Shown: positions 11,530-24,030, counted from the first letter of the stretch. The stretch: 64,000 bases of DNA from Margaritifera margaritifera (GCA_029931535.1 JAQPZY010001560.1:3782001-3846000), one strand, 5' to 3'. The notes: generated by a model not told the origin, from the sequence alone. Made by a program: numbers and translations.

Positions 11530-12740
11530 CATTATCTCGGTTATAGTGATGTTACTGTGGGCCTAAAGTTGTATTGTGTCATTGCCACTTTTATATGATA
11601 TTGTTGCATCTCATGATGTTTATACTATGATGATGCCTGCTTAGCCAAGTGCCAAGGGCAAGGTTACAGATTATGTGTGTGTGTGTGGCTCTACTGGTCA
11701 TAAACTTGAAGACCTTATAGGATGACCTGTTGTCTGTCATCTGTTTGTCCATTACCACAAGTATGTTATATCTGTTTCTCCTAAACTATTTGGAGGATTG
11801 CCATGAAACTTGACACACGCACATTCATCTCAAGGTCTTGTTGATCCTAAATGAAAATGGTGCTGCTCAGATATCCAATATGGCTGCCATAGTGGCCATC
11901 TTGAAATCTTGTTATTGCTGAATGGATGGCCGTTTCAACATGGGTTTTTCACTTACAGACTTCTAATGATGTGTAGTTGGTCCTAAATGAAAATAGTGCT
12001 GATCTGACATCCAATATGGCTGCCATGGCAGCTAAATTGAAACTATTGTTATTGCTACTACTCCTGGATTGATGGGTTATATCGACATGTGGTTTTCAGC
12101 AAAAGACTTCTTATGGTGTTTAGTTGATCCTAAGTAAAAATGGTGCTGATCTGATATCCAGGATGGCGACCATAACAGCCATCTTGAAACTCTTATCGCT
12201 ACTTCTCCTCAATGAATGCTCATATTCACATTGGGTATTCACCAAAGGACTTCTCATGATGTCTAGTTTGTCCTGAATGAAAATGGTGCTGATCTTACCT
12301 CCAATATGGCTACCACAGCAGCTCAAAAATATCAGAGATGGTTTTAACACTTAGCAGTTAAAAAAAAGAAATGGTCTTATTTTGAATTCCTTGAAATTCT
12401 TTTCGCCACTAGAGCATCAGTCCTTCTGAGGACTCTTGTTTACTGTCCATTTCCTGTACATTGTTGCAGTTTTATCTGATGTACATGTATCTGTTGAAAT
12501 GTACTAATGCTGAGGAAACAACTGATTATAGTAATACTGGGGGAAACGGCTGATTATGATAAACATGCTGCTCTGTGTTAGTGTTCTTTATTGCAGTGAA
12601 TTGAAATATATTTACATAGGCACTGTGATGGTTGTCAAAACTCAATATGATATATCTGATCTATGTTTTGGGTTGATAAAGTTGTCGTGCCAAATCTGAC
12701 GACAATACATTGTGATGGTCATAGATGATAACATTCACTT
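11530..12740. repeat. Dispersed repeat with tandem core (copy 2)
   Basis: Flanking modules at about 11540-11680 ('GTGATGTTACTGTGGGCC...') and about 12440-12610 ('TATTGCAGTGAATTG') enclose five tandem 110-150-bp units like those at 4090-4960. A copy at 50180-50450 has both flanking modules but almost no tandem core. Non-coding. Confidence 0.7.
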
Positions 12741-15700
12741 AATTGTTTGTTGTCATACCTGCCTTAGGAGATGGTGAGATGCATATATAACTTTTATGTT
12801 GGCATCATCATTGTCAGTGTTATGTTTTTACCCTCCTATTGCAATAAATTGAAGGTGGCTTACTGTACTTCAGTATGTCTGAATGCCTGTAGGTCCGTCC
12901 CAAATTTGTTTTGGCGCAATTGCAACAAAAACTATTAAACTTAGAGCCATGAAATTTGAAAAAGTTTATCATAGTCACAAGAAACTGACCTGATTAGATT
13001 TTGATACCATTGCAGCAATATAAAAATTTTATTAGTACACATTTTTGAACTTGATACATTTTTTTTTACCAAAGCCTTGTTAGCACTTTTTTACCAAAGC
13101 CTTGTTAGCACTGTTAAGCAAAAAGCACTTACTTAGAACGTCGGTTGAAGTATAATTTTAATATTAATAAGAAATTTGATGGAACTATAATATTTAGAAC
13201 TGATTGTTCAAATTTTAAGTATTTTCTCACTGGTACAATAAAACATTTTATCTGTAGATACAAATTTTCGAAATCATTTTTGACTTTTGAAGTTCTGGTC
13301 AAGTGTTTTTGTTAGGTTTTTTAAAGTTGAGAAATATATTTCAAAGGTAAAACGGTCCATTAAAAATTCTTGTACAAATGGTCCGACATCTTTATATTTT
13401 GATACATAAAGTCCATAGAGATTTTTATTTTATTAAAGTTTCGTATATTTATAGTTTTTCTATTAATTATTAATGGGATAACTTTAAAATCTTTTTTTCT
13501 GTTTCTAAACAAAATACCAAAGAAAAAGACTCGTTGATTTCTTTTTAAGTATTTTATGTTTCTATTACTGATTACATATGTAATGTACATACACACTTAT
13601 ATACATGATTGCATTTATCTTTGAAATGTACATTTAATATATTGATTCTGCTCAGGTTCATATATAGGTGTGAGTGTGTTTATATGTATCTCTTTTTGTC
13701 TTTGTTTGTCTCTTTTTATGTAAAAGTTTTAGACATCTTTTTCACTCAGAAATATCAATTGACCAGGGTTATTGTATCCCCATTTGGATGCTAAAATGGG
13801 AGCCCAGCACAAATATTGGGGATGCACATTGTGAAGTAAATAAAATTGTACCATTGCTTTGGAGTATAGAAAAATAATAAAGAAAGAAATAAATGAGCCA
13901 ATAAATACAAATATCAAAACTTGTTTGCATTTTGTACTTTAGAAAAGTAATGCTATTGTACAGACCAATTTGGTAGTTATTTAACAAGTCAAAATATTGC
14001 AGAATGAATGAAGTTTTCTTTTTCTTTCTATAATAAAAATAATCCTAAGGAAAATACCACTGCCTCCATTAATGTGTAAATCAGGAATCCCATATGCCAC
14101 TCCAGAATTTATCTCCATGTTTCTTTCCTGATCTGTAATGTGCACTGAAAGCATATTAGTACAGTAGAGACAAGGAGCCCATCTGCTCCTCATGGCCATT
14201 AAGGTCGACCATAAAGAGTTGCCACTCATGTCATAACAACTGCACACATCAGATGCGTTTTATCAGGTTTTGTTTGTTATCGAGAAATCGGTATAAATTT
14301 AGTAACACCTGTATCCAGATGCACATATATTTCTTGTAAGACTTACTTTAGTGCATGTGCCAGGCTTCAATTTCTGTACGTGAACTTCACATGGCAGACC
14401 AATGTTTTGTGCATGCCAAGAGCTGTCAGTGCGTGATTTATGTACATTTTTGCATGAATGGTAACACTGATTGACATTTGTTGGGGGAAAAAAAGTGATA
14501 CTTGTCCAGCTATTGTATAATTGTATAAATTACATTTATTATGTGGAAAGCAAAGATATCAGTTTTGCTTAGCAGGTTGCCTTTTTTTGCAACAAGATTC
14601 ATGCGAACAAGTCTTCAAGTCTTAAATACTTTTTTTATATTTAGATTCTAGTGCATTTAGTACATTTATAAAAAAGTAGATTCTTGTGGAATAAGAAAAG
14701 TAAAAACCACTTGAGTTAGACAAATGAAATTTAGTCGGAGTGTTTGTATGAATTGTAGATGCTCTTAGATTTTGTTTCAGTCCATTAGCAATTTTTACAA
14801 ATTTTTGGAACTTTTAAGATTTCTTGACAAAATTGTTGTTAGCACAATCAGGCAAAACTCACTTGAGGTAGACAGTTGAAATTTGGTTTGTGTGTTGGTA
14901 TGCATGTGTAGATGAGCTGGTTAGATTTTCATGCCATTATAGGAATTTGTCAGAATAAAAATAAAATTGAATAGACATTTTGTTGTTTGCAGTGGAGGTA
15001 TATGTGTTTTACAGTCATGAATCTACTTTCTTTACCTTGAATCTTAGAGACCTTAAAAAAAATATTTCTTTGAACAATTGTTTTTTTGCACACTCAGTGT
15101 TTGGACAGCAGTGGTCGATTTAGCCACTGGCCCATGGTCTGTGGGTTTTGATGAGGGCTAATTAATACTGACAGCCGTAGGCCCACAGGGCCAGTAAAAC
15201 GTTTTTAAAAATTATCTTTATTTGATTGGGAGGGCCAGTTGATTTTTTGCAGGCCCAGTTGATTTCCATGTGAGCTGGCCCAGCTGGCCAATGGAAAAGT
15301 TGGTGTTAAGTCCCCTGGGACAGTCATAATCATTAGTTTTATTCTTTACCCTAAAACGTTTTACATGCACTAAATAAGACCAGTTACAATTTGCATGATG
15401 AAATTGAAAGGTAACTGGCTTTAACACAGTGCCCGGTATTTGAAAAATAAAAACCATGACATATGCTTCCTATAAAAGTCTGTCAAGATTTGCCATTTTA
15501 TGATTATCAGCCATAGTTTTACTAGTATATCTTGTGGAAAAATCTGATAATTATGATTTATATTGTATATAATGACTATTTTCAAGTTAACATCTTATGA
15601 TAAAGAGATTTGTATCAGTGGCAATAAGAAGTTTTGATTTGAAATTGATAGTGTACCTGCAGATGATGCCCAACATTCACTAAAATAAAAGGAGAAATTG

Positions 15701-16099
15701 ATAAAACTCGTTTCTGTAAACTTTATTTCATTTTAATTAAGTGTAGAAATTGTTTGAATCTGTCCCATGCAAGCCATGTTGTTACTTCAACATTACATGG
15801 TCATTCTCTTTTAAGTCATATTGTTGATGCCCTATCTTAATTGTAAAATACCTTTTTAAAAGTATACATTTACCTATGTCTGACATTTAGAATTGTTTAA
15901 ATAATTCCAGTTAATTTGAATTATTGCACTACTTCACCATTTAGGTAAATGACATTAGTCTTATATTTTTATCATTGAAAGCTGTTTCTTCAAGAGAGAG
16001 AAAGAGAGAGAGCTACAGACCACGTTGCTCAGAACATGACTCGTTCAGATGTCAGCATAAAGTTAGAATTTTAATAATAATAAGATACTGTAAAAATAC

Positions 16100-17708
16100 C
16101 ATACTTGCCATAACACGACTTGTCATGCGAAAAACACGATTTTGGACCCCTCCCGACACGATCGTGTTTCGAAAAACACAATTTTCAACAATTTTGCACA
16201 TACAAATTTCCACCCCAAAATAAGAAAAGAAAAAAAAAAAAACGTATATCTCTTGATCACTATTATATATGCCTGTAATCTGTGGTATATATATAATTGT
16301 ACTGCTTAAAGCTCATGTAAAACTATCCTCGTGGCAGGTTTATACACCTGTTTTAGAGGCAATTAAAAGGTAAGGCGGTCAGAGATAAACAGTCATGTTT
16401 CAAAGATGTACTTAATTGGCTCACAATAGCTAGGGTGATGTGTCGTGTCAAATCCTTTTGAGCACTGCTGCGGGAGAGCCCATTAGGCTAATATGCATAG
16501 GTAAAGTACATTAAGTGGAACAACCCAATTTAAAGTTCAGTAGATCAAAGAGATGCGTGTTGAAGAAACAAACTGATTGCATTGAATGAAAATGTTGAAG
16601 CCATCTTTTTTAAAGTTTGTGATCAACGGCAACGTTTCTTTGAAGTCGGATTTTTACTCCATATATAAAATGGACGAGTGTATAAGTGTGATTTATTTTC
16701 GAAGACGTAATAGCTATTCAGGAAATATGGAGCCATCTCCCAAGTGAGCAAAGCCCAGCAAAACAAAATTCCAGAACTCCTGGTTGACAGAGTTTGACTT
16801 TGTGAAGCGCAGCATCAAGAGGGAACATTTTATTCTGTGCACATATTGCAACCACCATATTGACATTAGTCATTCTGGAGTGTATGACATTCTTCGACAT
16901 AGCAACACCACCTAGCCTCGTGACATGGCAAAAATGCAGAGCTCAATACCCAAATTAAATAGCTTGTTTAAACAGTCGTTGACAGACAATGTAACTAGAG
17001 CTGAAGTACTTTTCTGCAATTTCGTTGCTGAGCACAATCTGCCGTTTTCAGTAGCAGATCATTTTACAGGCCTATGCAAGGAAATCTTCCTTCAGGAAAA
17101 CCAAGATTTGATATTCTGACTCAAGTGGCCATTGCATGTTTGACTTTCCCTCACAGCAATGCCGATGCTGAGAGATCATTTTCAATGCTTAGAAAAATTC
17201 AACAAGATCTTCAGGGAAGGCTGAACAACACCACCATTCAGTCTCTGATGAGTGCTGAGATGAACACAAATGACACTTGCATTACCTTCAAACCAACTTC
17301 TGAACTATTGAAAACAGCAAAGACTGCATGTAATTAAAAGTGGATTTTAAAGACATAACTTGGTGTATTTTTTTATTTGATGTATGTGAGCTTGTCACCA
17401 TGTGTACTTATGTGTGGCGATATTATTTGATAATGCTAAGTCTACCATATTTTTTTTGGTAAGTATATTAAATGCTTCAGAGAAAACATATGGTATTTTC
17501 TTTTATTCAGATTTGAATTTCTAGTCATTTGCTATAGGCTGATTTGAAAAGATAGCTTATTCTCATTTGGATGAAGTTTTTTTTTGGGGGGGGGGGTCAC
17601 GCGCACTGACCCCCCTTGGTTATATGCACTGACCCCCCTTGGGACCCCAAAAAAAGCTTTTTGAGTCCCAAAAACCCCCCAACACTATCTGGGAATATGG
17701 CATGTATG
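16100..17708 (+). mobile_element. Internally deleted hAT-family transposon
   Basis: It contains a broken transposase frame (separate entry). Candidate inverted ends are CATACTTGCCATA (16100-16112) and TATGGCATGTATG (17696-17708), 12 of 13 positions complementary. G/C-rich homopolymer runs (about 17588-17680) lie just inside the right end. I cannot see a clear 8-bp target duplication, so the ends are tentative. Confidence 0.6.
16780..17335 (+). pseudogene. hAT transposase remnant with BED-like finger and C-terminal dimerisation domain
   Basis: The frame beginning near 16780 reads EFDFVKRSIKREHFILCTYC..HIDISHSG....LRHSNTT, a zinc-finger pattern (CxxC ... HxxxxH-like) of the BED type at the N-terminus of hAT transposases. 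It continues with 'FVAEHNLPFSVADHF..LCKEIF' in the frame of 16925-17119. After a frame change, 'ILTQVAIACLTFPHSNADAERSFSMLR' (17074-17337) is the conserved hAT C-terminal dimerisation domain. The several hundred residues of catalytic core expected between the two parts are absent, so this is a deletion derivative. An in-frame stop also interrupts the finger region near 16914. Confidence 0.72.
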
Positions 17709-18619
17709 AAATAATTGCACCTCATGTTGACACTGCATGCTGCTTTATTAATGGTTTGTTATAACTCAAGCACATATTGGCTAATTGTTGAGTCTGTATG
17801 ACAATGGTGTACATCACAGCATGTCACACTTAGGATCATTATAGATGAAATTATAATAAAAGAAGCAATATTTTTTTTTTGCATTATTTGAATCTACTGA
17901 TGAAGTTGAAACGGTTTAATTTTGAACATTGAGATGATCATGTGTACCAGTTCTGACAACTTGGACCTCACTGATATTGACAAACTGATATTTTTATTGT
18001 AGGTATTTTCTCATTTGGAAACAGCATTTATGTTTTTAAAAAATGTCAAGATTAATTTATATTTAGACTATAAATATTTTGATTTTGTTTTATCTACATT
18101 GCAATTACACTTGTTAATTCTCTGACGCAGAGAAATTTTTTTAGAGGTTTGTCTTGCCTAACCCCAACCTCAACCTCAATCATACGTTTTCAGACAGTTT
18201 TATTGGAATTTTTTTCTCTGACCCTTGAGTGTTTGGACATAAACAAAGAATTTATTTTTTGCCATCTGAAAATGTAGGGTAAAGACGGTAGTTAATGCTT
18301 TTGAAAGTTGTGTACTGGATTGATGGGTGGTAGGATGCCAATAGTGCTGTACATCAAAATAAGTTTACAAGCAAGACGTATTGTTCTACTGAATCACATT
18401 TAATGAAAATTCATTTTTGTGTGTGGGTATAAATGTTTGTAGTTTTGTGAAGTGACATTTGTTTTGGCAAGATAAAGTCATGTATTGGAAGGACATCCTG
18501 TGTTTTCCTTCAAAGATTATAGTTTGTCATGTCTTTAAAATGTCTAATTTGTAGCAACCACAGAATCTAAAAAAAAATTGGTATTCCACAAAACTATTGA
18601 ATTCAATCTATCCCATTTT

Positions 18620-18805
18620 GGTTTGGTTTGGTATTTTACATCATAGAAACACAAGTATGTATTAGTAGAAGGCAATTGGAGTAAAGTGCCTTGCCAAAGG
18701 ACATGCCACGGTAGCTGACCCGGGCTGATCTGATCTTAGGATTTGAACCCGCACCCTTTTGATTGTGAGGCCGGTACACTAACCACTAGGTTACCATGGC
18801 ATCTG
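18620..18805 (-). mobile_element. tRNA-derived SINE (second family)
   Basis: On the minus strand the head has A-box-like TAACCTAGTGGTTAGTGTACC-type sequence and B box GGTTCAAATCC. A central part follows with 'CTTTGGCAAGGCACTTTA', a motif common to several animal SINE bodies, and a tail of repeated AACCAA. I see no convincing target duplication. The body differs from the SINE at 10803-10955; only the AACC tail is shared. Confidence 0.7.
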
Positions 18806-19221
18806 TATTCATTAACTCCCCTTTTTCAAGATGCAGCAGGGTATATTGGGCCTATTCTACATCCCAGAGCCTGCATGGGGTATCCTTTTGGGTATTATTT
18901 ATCATTGATTAACTCAATCTGACGATTGTAAAAGAAACATTCAGATGTGAATTTGGCACTTGCAAAACCTTTATTACTGTAAAGACTCCACATATACATG
19001 CACACACACACAACACACACAGACACACACTTGTGACATTGTTCATTATATTTTTTTTTTTCGAGTTACAAGAATGTTGTTAGCAAATGCTGTAATTAAT
19101 TTAACATGGCATCAAGAACTTAATGCCATACACCATTTTCAGGTAAAGTTACTCCACCGGTAATCTTTGCCAGAAATCTGTAATGGCCATATTGAAAATT
19201 GTATACTATTGCCTGTTGCAG

Positions 19222-19336
19222 TTACATGAACATGGTGCATACCTGGTGGACAGTCTGTGGGAGATTAATGAAATGATGAAGGACTGGGAGTGTATGACAG
19301 ATCTTTTGCTAGAGGAGCCAGGCAAAGGGGAGGAAG
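19222..19336 (+). CDS. STAG: STAG cohesin subunit, exon d
   Basis: The acceptor is GTTGCAG (19215-19221) and the donor GTATAA (19337). The exon reads [21 protein letters not shown], then [17 protein letters not shown], plus one base. Human STAG2 has HAAYLVDSMWDCA...LLKDWECM..LLLEEP at this place, so identity is high over the whole exon. It joins the previous exon in phase (IESE + LHEHG). The donor +3 to +6 bases (ATAA) are weak compared with the other exons. The leftover G joins CC of the next exon to give Ala. Confidence 0.94.
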
Positions 19337-19499
19337 GTATAATTTGGACTCCAGTGGTCCCCCTCTTATGCTAAGAGTCTGCTTGTACTGCACCAAAGTA
19401 TTTTTACTGTTTTTATTTGCCGACCATAAGCCAGAGCATATTATGTTTCGATGTTGGCCGTCCATCATCTGTGGCCTGTTTTGTTTCCTCACAATAACT

Positions 19500-20160
19500 C
19501 TAGTTGTTCACCATCTACAGTTGCCAGACATTGTGGAAGGCTTGCACTTGGGATAAGTAAGAACCCTGCTAATGTTGGGGGCAAAAGGTCAAAGATCAAC
19601 GTAACTGACTGAAAGAAAGAAAAAATTGGTTTCTGCATAATAACTTGAGTTTTCAACCATCTACAGTTACCAAACTTTGTGGATGGCTTGTAATTGGGAT
19701 AAGGATGAACCATATCGATTTTGGGGTCAAAAGATAAGAGGTCAGGGTCACTGGGACTAAAAGAAGAAAATGGTTTCTGCATAATAACTAATAACATTAT
19801 TGCTATATCATATACCTGGACTAAACTTTTTGGATGGCTTTCACTTGGGGTAAGAAGAAGCTCATAGATTTTGGGGTCAAAAGGTCATCGGTCAACTTAA
19901 TTGAGTGAAAGAAGTATGTGACCAAAGTGTGAGGACAGTTTGCACCTAAGTTTTGCAAGATAAATGGGGTTTGCAGAATAACTTTTGTTCTAGAATAACT
20001 TTCTTGACCAAACTTTGTAATGGCTTGTACTTAGAGTAATAAAGAAACCTTTAAATTATGGGGTCAAAAGTTCAGAGGGCACAGTCATGGTAAGTCTAAT
20101 TAGAAGATAATGTTTTCTGCATATTAAGTTTAGTGTATCAAATGCCTGCATGGAGGACTA
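19500..20160. repeat. Imperfect tandem repeat, about 150-bp unit
   Basis: About four diverged units share the words 'GTGGATGGCTTGTAATTGGG', 'TTTTGGGGTCAAAAG' and 'TGGTTTCTGCATAATAAC'. A related pair of units lies at 50910-51190. Non-coding; the small frames here follow from repetition. Confidence 0.7.
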
Positions 20161-20221
20161 TTAAATATGGTTCATATAACTCCTTACCATTTTGTTTTTT
20201 TTTTCTCTCTCTCTCTCTTTC

Positions 20222-20246
20222 TCCCCCCCCCCCCCCCCCCCCCCCT
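20222..20246. repeat. Poly-C run after CT-rich tract
   Basis: A run of about 25 C follows a (CT)n tract (20200-20221). It is a likely site of length error in the assembly. Confidence 0.9.
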
Positions 20247-20631
20247 TACAAAGATGAGACCACCTTTTCTTTGCATAAGACATAGCCTTATGAGAGGAGA
20301 CCATTGTAAATTAAAACACTTGTAGATGTAAGTGTTGGGATGTTATTCCTACTTATGTGTATGTGTGCATTGTATGGTGTGAGTCCTACACTGTAAAATA
20401 TAGAGATTTCAGACCTTGGGAGGAACTGGGCAGTTGGCTGGTTTGTTAGTGAGAAAAGGATGAAAACTTGCTATGTTTTATGTTTTATTTTTACTTAACT
20501 GGTTTATTCTCTCAAGTCCAGTCATGCTGAAACATACTGCTTGCTTTTAATAGATAACAAGGAAGTTTGCCAAGGCATCTTGTAGCAAAACATGAATATC
20601 ATTAAGTGGTGGAATGGTGAACTATATAACC

Positions 20632-20743
20632 TGTTGTGAGAAATGTTCAAAAAGTCTCTTCCTTTTCATAGATGTCAACCACAAGCATGTTGTGAGAAAT
20701 GTACAAAAAGTCTCTTCCATTTCATGGATGTCATCCACAAACA
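20632..20743. repeat. 56-bp tandem duplication
   Basis: Two direct copies begin TGTTGTGAGAAATGT at 20632 and 20688 with a few substitutions. Confidence 0.85.
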
Positions 20744-20889
20744 TGCATAATAAACGGCCATAATTTCAAGGGTTCGTAAACGGATTCCTCATGTATGCAT
20801 TTTTTTTTTTTACAAAACATCATGATGTTAGATTTTGAATTTTTGAAAGAAATTTAGTTTAATGAAAGATTGATAATCATGGATAGATT

Positions 20890-21138
20890 TAAGTTGATAC
20901 TTCTCATAAACGAGATATTGGGACAAATTTATTTAAGTTGACACTTGTTATAAATGAGATATGACAAATTTGTTTAAGTGACACTTGTTATAAATGAGAT
21001 ATTATGACAAATTTATTTAAGTTGACACCTGTGAGATATGACATTTATTTATGTTGACACTTGTTATAAATGAGATATTATGTCAAATTTATTTAAGTGA
21101 TACTTGTTATAAACGAGATGTTGTGAAAAATTTATTTC
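20890..21138. repeat. Minisatellite, about 40-45-bp unit
   Basis: About six units share 'GACACTTGTTATAAATGAGA' and 'ACAAATTTATTTAAGT', with small deletions between units. It ends about 100 bases before STAG exon e. Confidence 0.85.
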
Positions 21139-21235
21139 AATCTCTATATCAATAAATTGTGCAATTTCATCATTTCTCTTAATAAACAATTCTGAAAAAT
21201 CATACAATAAAGGTGGTTGTTTTCTCCAAAAATAG

Positions 21236-21342
21236 CCCTCGATGACAGGCAGGAGACCAGTCTAATAGAAATCCTGGTGTGCTGTGTAAAGCAGGCTGGG
21301 ACAGGGGAATCTCCTGTGGGCCGAGGTCCAGCAAATAGAAAG
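21236..21342 (+). CDS. STAG: STAG cohesin subunit, exon e
   Basis: This exon is short of a start codon in its frame, so it is easily missed, but it fits exactly. The acceptor is CAAAAATAG ending at 21235, the first two bases complete Ala, and 35 codons follow. It reads LDDRQETSLIEILVCCVKQA, then a Gly-rich GESPVGRGPANRK, and ends at donor GTGAGA. Human STAG2 has [20 protein letters not shown]...PPVGRG at this place. The acceptor lacks a strong pyrimidine tract. The following intron is the 20.4-kb minisatellite intron. Confidence 0.9.
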
Positions 21343-21513
21343 GTGAGATTGACAGGCTTATGAGTTGTTACTAAATGGAAGCTGCTGTTGCAAGAAGGGC
21401 GAGTCTCCTGAAGCTGTTAGGCTAAATTGTTATTATCTTTTGAGATCCTGTGGATTTTTAAAATTATTACAAGCTTAATTCCAAGAGCTGTCTATGCAGT
21501 TTTTTTAGCAGTC

Positions 21514-21624
21514 ATCAGTAGAACAAATAACATAGACCCTGATCTGCCAGAACTGTATGTGATGGCAGATCAGAGTCTATGTTGTTTGCAGTTGGTCTCG
21601 ACTTATAAGCAAGTACATACGGTA
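21514..21624. mobile_element. Foldback MITE, copy 1 (partial)
   Basis: It contains ACATAGACCCTGATCTGCCA and, inverted, TGGCAGATCAGAGTCTATGT. The right end is ACTTATAAGCAAGTACATAC followed by GGTA. It belongs to the same family as 22321-22502, 48861-49059 and 53249-53466. The left terminus is missing. Confidence 0.65.
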
Positions 21625-22320
21625 TCTAGATTTGCACACTACTATTTATGATGATTTATCTGATTATTTCACTGTGAATTCAGTATTTTTCACAGGATAC
21701 CCCATTGTCATGGATTTTGGGGTTGTTACAAACTACGAATTTAAAGACTCGGTGAATAATGATTATTCAGTAAAAACAATAAAATCTCTTTCCCAGTCCA
21801 TGAATTTAAGTTCCAACAAAAGGATCACTTTTATTGTAATGAAACCAGAAAATTATATCTCTCCCCTTCACCCCCCCCCGTTTATTCTGTTATTTTTATC
21901 TTGTTAATTTCAGTATAATGCTGACATGTGTAATTATTTACAGCATACATAGATTAATTTACATTTACTTCATTTATAGTTGCGGTTCTATAAAAGCTAA
22001 TAATAACACCAATTCATGCTTTTCAAGATCCATAGGCATTTCTTAAAAGTAGGAGTGCATCATTGAGATAATCAAGGACATGCAGTTCTACACAAATTGT
22101 TTTGAGGTTTTGGATCATTGTGAGGTTTTACTGAGGGTGAGTTTCTTGTAATTACTGTTAAGCGTTGCACTAAATAAATAGTCTGATCTGTTCATGATCG
22201 TAAAAATTATTGTTAGGATCACATTTTTGTGATATTCTTGTAATATCAACTGAGATTATGGTATGCCTGTGGTGATATGATATTGTTAATATCAGGTATA
22301 TGATCTTTTAAGCACAAGGA

Positions 22321-22502
22321 TAACGTATATCCAGTTGCAAAGACCGTGATCTGGCATCTCATAATGCACTGGCAGATTAGGGTATGTCTTGTTTGTTCTG
22401 CTGATTAATCCTAATAAACTGCATTGACCCAGATATGCGAGGGCAGATATAGGTCTATGCAGACTGCAGTTCGATGCAACTTGTGACTGAGACTATATGG
22501 TA
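22321..22502. mobile_element. Foldback MITE, copy 2
   Basis: It carries the family words 'ATCTGGCATCTCATAATGCA', 'CTGCATTGACCCAGATATGC' and 'GGTCTATGCAGACTGCAGTT', and ends near ATATGGTA. It is diverged from the other copies. Confidence 0.6.
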
Positions 22503-22613
22503 GCTGATGGGCACAATGGTAAGACTTATACTGGGTGACCTCACTTTGATTTCTTTATTCTGATAAAGTTTATGTTACAAATGAACATTCTAGCCGTGCA
22601 TTCAGTATGCACT

Positions 22614-22615
<2 letters not shown>

Positions 22616-22704
<89 letters not shown>
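22616..22704. repeat. (AT)n microsatellite
   Basis: About 44 uninterrupted AT dinucleotides, just upstream of the 31-bp minisatellite. Confidence 0.97.
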
Positions 22705-22708
<4 letters not shown>

Positions 22709-22749
22709 AGATGTGCTTATTGTTTGAGCTTGTAGTAAGAGATATAAGT

Positions 22750-23526
22750 GTGTTCTCTTCTTGCAATACCAGGTGTGTTTTCATGATGTGATATCAGGTC
22801 TGCTTCTGTTGTGATCTTGCAATATACCAGGAATGCTTATATTATCATCTTGCAGTATAAGGTATGCTTCTGTTACAATTTTAAGATACTGGGTATCCTT
22901 ATGTTATGGTCTTGCAATAGCAGGTGCGCTTATGTTATGATCTTGCAATACCAGGTGCACATATGTTATGATCTTGCAATACCACGTTTACTTCTGTTAT
23001 GATCTTGTAATACCAGGTATCCTTATGTTATGATTTTGCAATGCCAGGTGTACTTATGTTATGATCTTGCAGTATCAGGTGTGCTTATGTTATGATCTTG
23101 CAATACCAGGTACACTAATATTATGATCTTGCAATACAAGAAGCTTTTCTGTTATGATCTTGCAATACCAAGTATTGTCATGTTGTGATCTTGCAATATC
23201 GTAAAATAAGTATACTTGGTATTGCAAGATCATAACATAAAGACATCTGGTATTGCAAGATCATAACAGAAGCACACCTGGTATTGCAAGAGCATAGTTA
23301 TGCTCGTGTTATGATCTTGCAAAACCAGGTGCACTTATGTTATGAACTTGCAATGCCACATGAACTTATGTTATGATCTTGCAATACTAGGTATCTTTAT
23401 GTTATGATGTTGCAATACCAGATATGTTTATGTTATGATCTTGCAATACCAGGTCAGCTTATGCTATGATCTTCCTATACCAGGTGCACTTGCATTATGA
23501 CCTTAGAATATCATGTGCGCTTACAT
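22750..23526 (+). repeat. 31-bp minisatellite, first block (diverged)
   Basis: About 25 diverged units around the core TTATGTTATGATCTTGCAAT followed by ACCAGGT. Divergence is highest here, at the left edge, as expected at array borders. Three units near 23205-23296 are inverted. Confidence 0.92.
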
Positions 23527-24030
23527 CATACCTGCCAACCATTAAACTTTTGGCATAATCATTCTGCTTTTTTTCACCTAATTATGTCTTACGTTTGCCT
23601 GTATATAAATTATTCTTTTTTGGTACATTAAATAATATATAAATAAAGCAATAAAAAGTTGTGTTTGTCATTTTTATTATCACCTCTTTAATCCCACACC
23701 ATATAAATCAGAGAATATTCTAAAAAAGAAGACTGCTGTATAAGAATAGCATAAGAGTACATTTGTCATAGACCTCCATGTACTTTCCTTATTTTCTATC
23801 TGTAGCAGCTGTATATATGTTTTGTGTTTGTATTCTGGTACTAATCCGCATGGATTTTGCCCATTTGTGACAAGAACTTTAACCAGCTACAGATCCGGGA
23901 TAGTAGCAAAATTAAATGTACATTTTTATAAATATGTCATGTAATATATAGATTACACTTTTTATGCTCAGATTACGCTTTTTTCACACTTAGGTTACGA
24001 TTATACCTCTGTTGGAGTTGGCAGGTATGT
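23527..24030. mobile_element. MITE inserted in the minisatellite
   Basis: The inverted ends are CATACCTGCCAAC (23527-23539) and GTTGGCAGGTATG (24018-24030), a perfect 13-bp pair. The interior is AT-rich and non-coding, with minisatellite units on both sides. The ends resemble those of the hAT relic at 16100-17708 (CATACTTGCCATA), so a hAT-type origin is possible. No clear target duplication. Confidence 0.75.

Larger units (their letters stand above)
11422..19221. other. STAG intron, exons c-d
   Basis: A 7.8-kb intron. It carries the dispersed repeat 11530-12740, a 25-bp duplication at 13062-13111, the hAT relic at 16100-17708 and a SINE near 18620-18805. The stretches 12750-16090 and 17710-18610 are AT-rich, with no exon or RNA gene that I can support. 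A short GA-rich run lies near 15995-16010 and a CA-rich run at 18998-19030. Confidence 0.55.

Noticed and set aside
22602..22784. Open frames made of YIYI repeats at 22602-22784 and 43162-43433
   Set aside because: Direct translation of (AT)n microsatellites.
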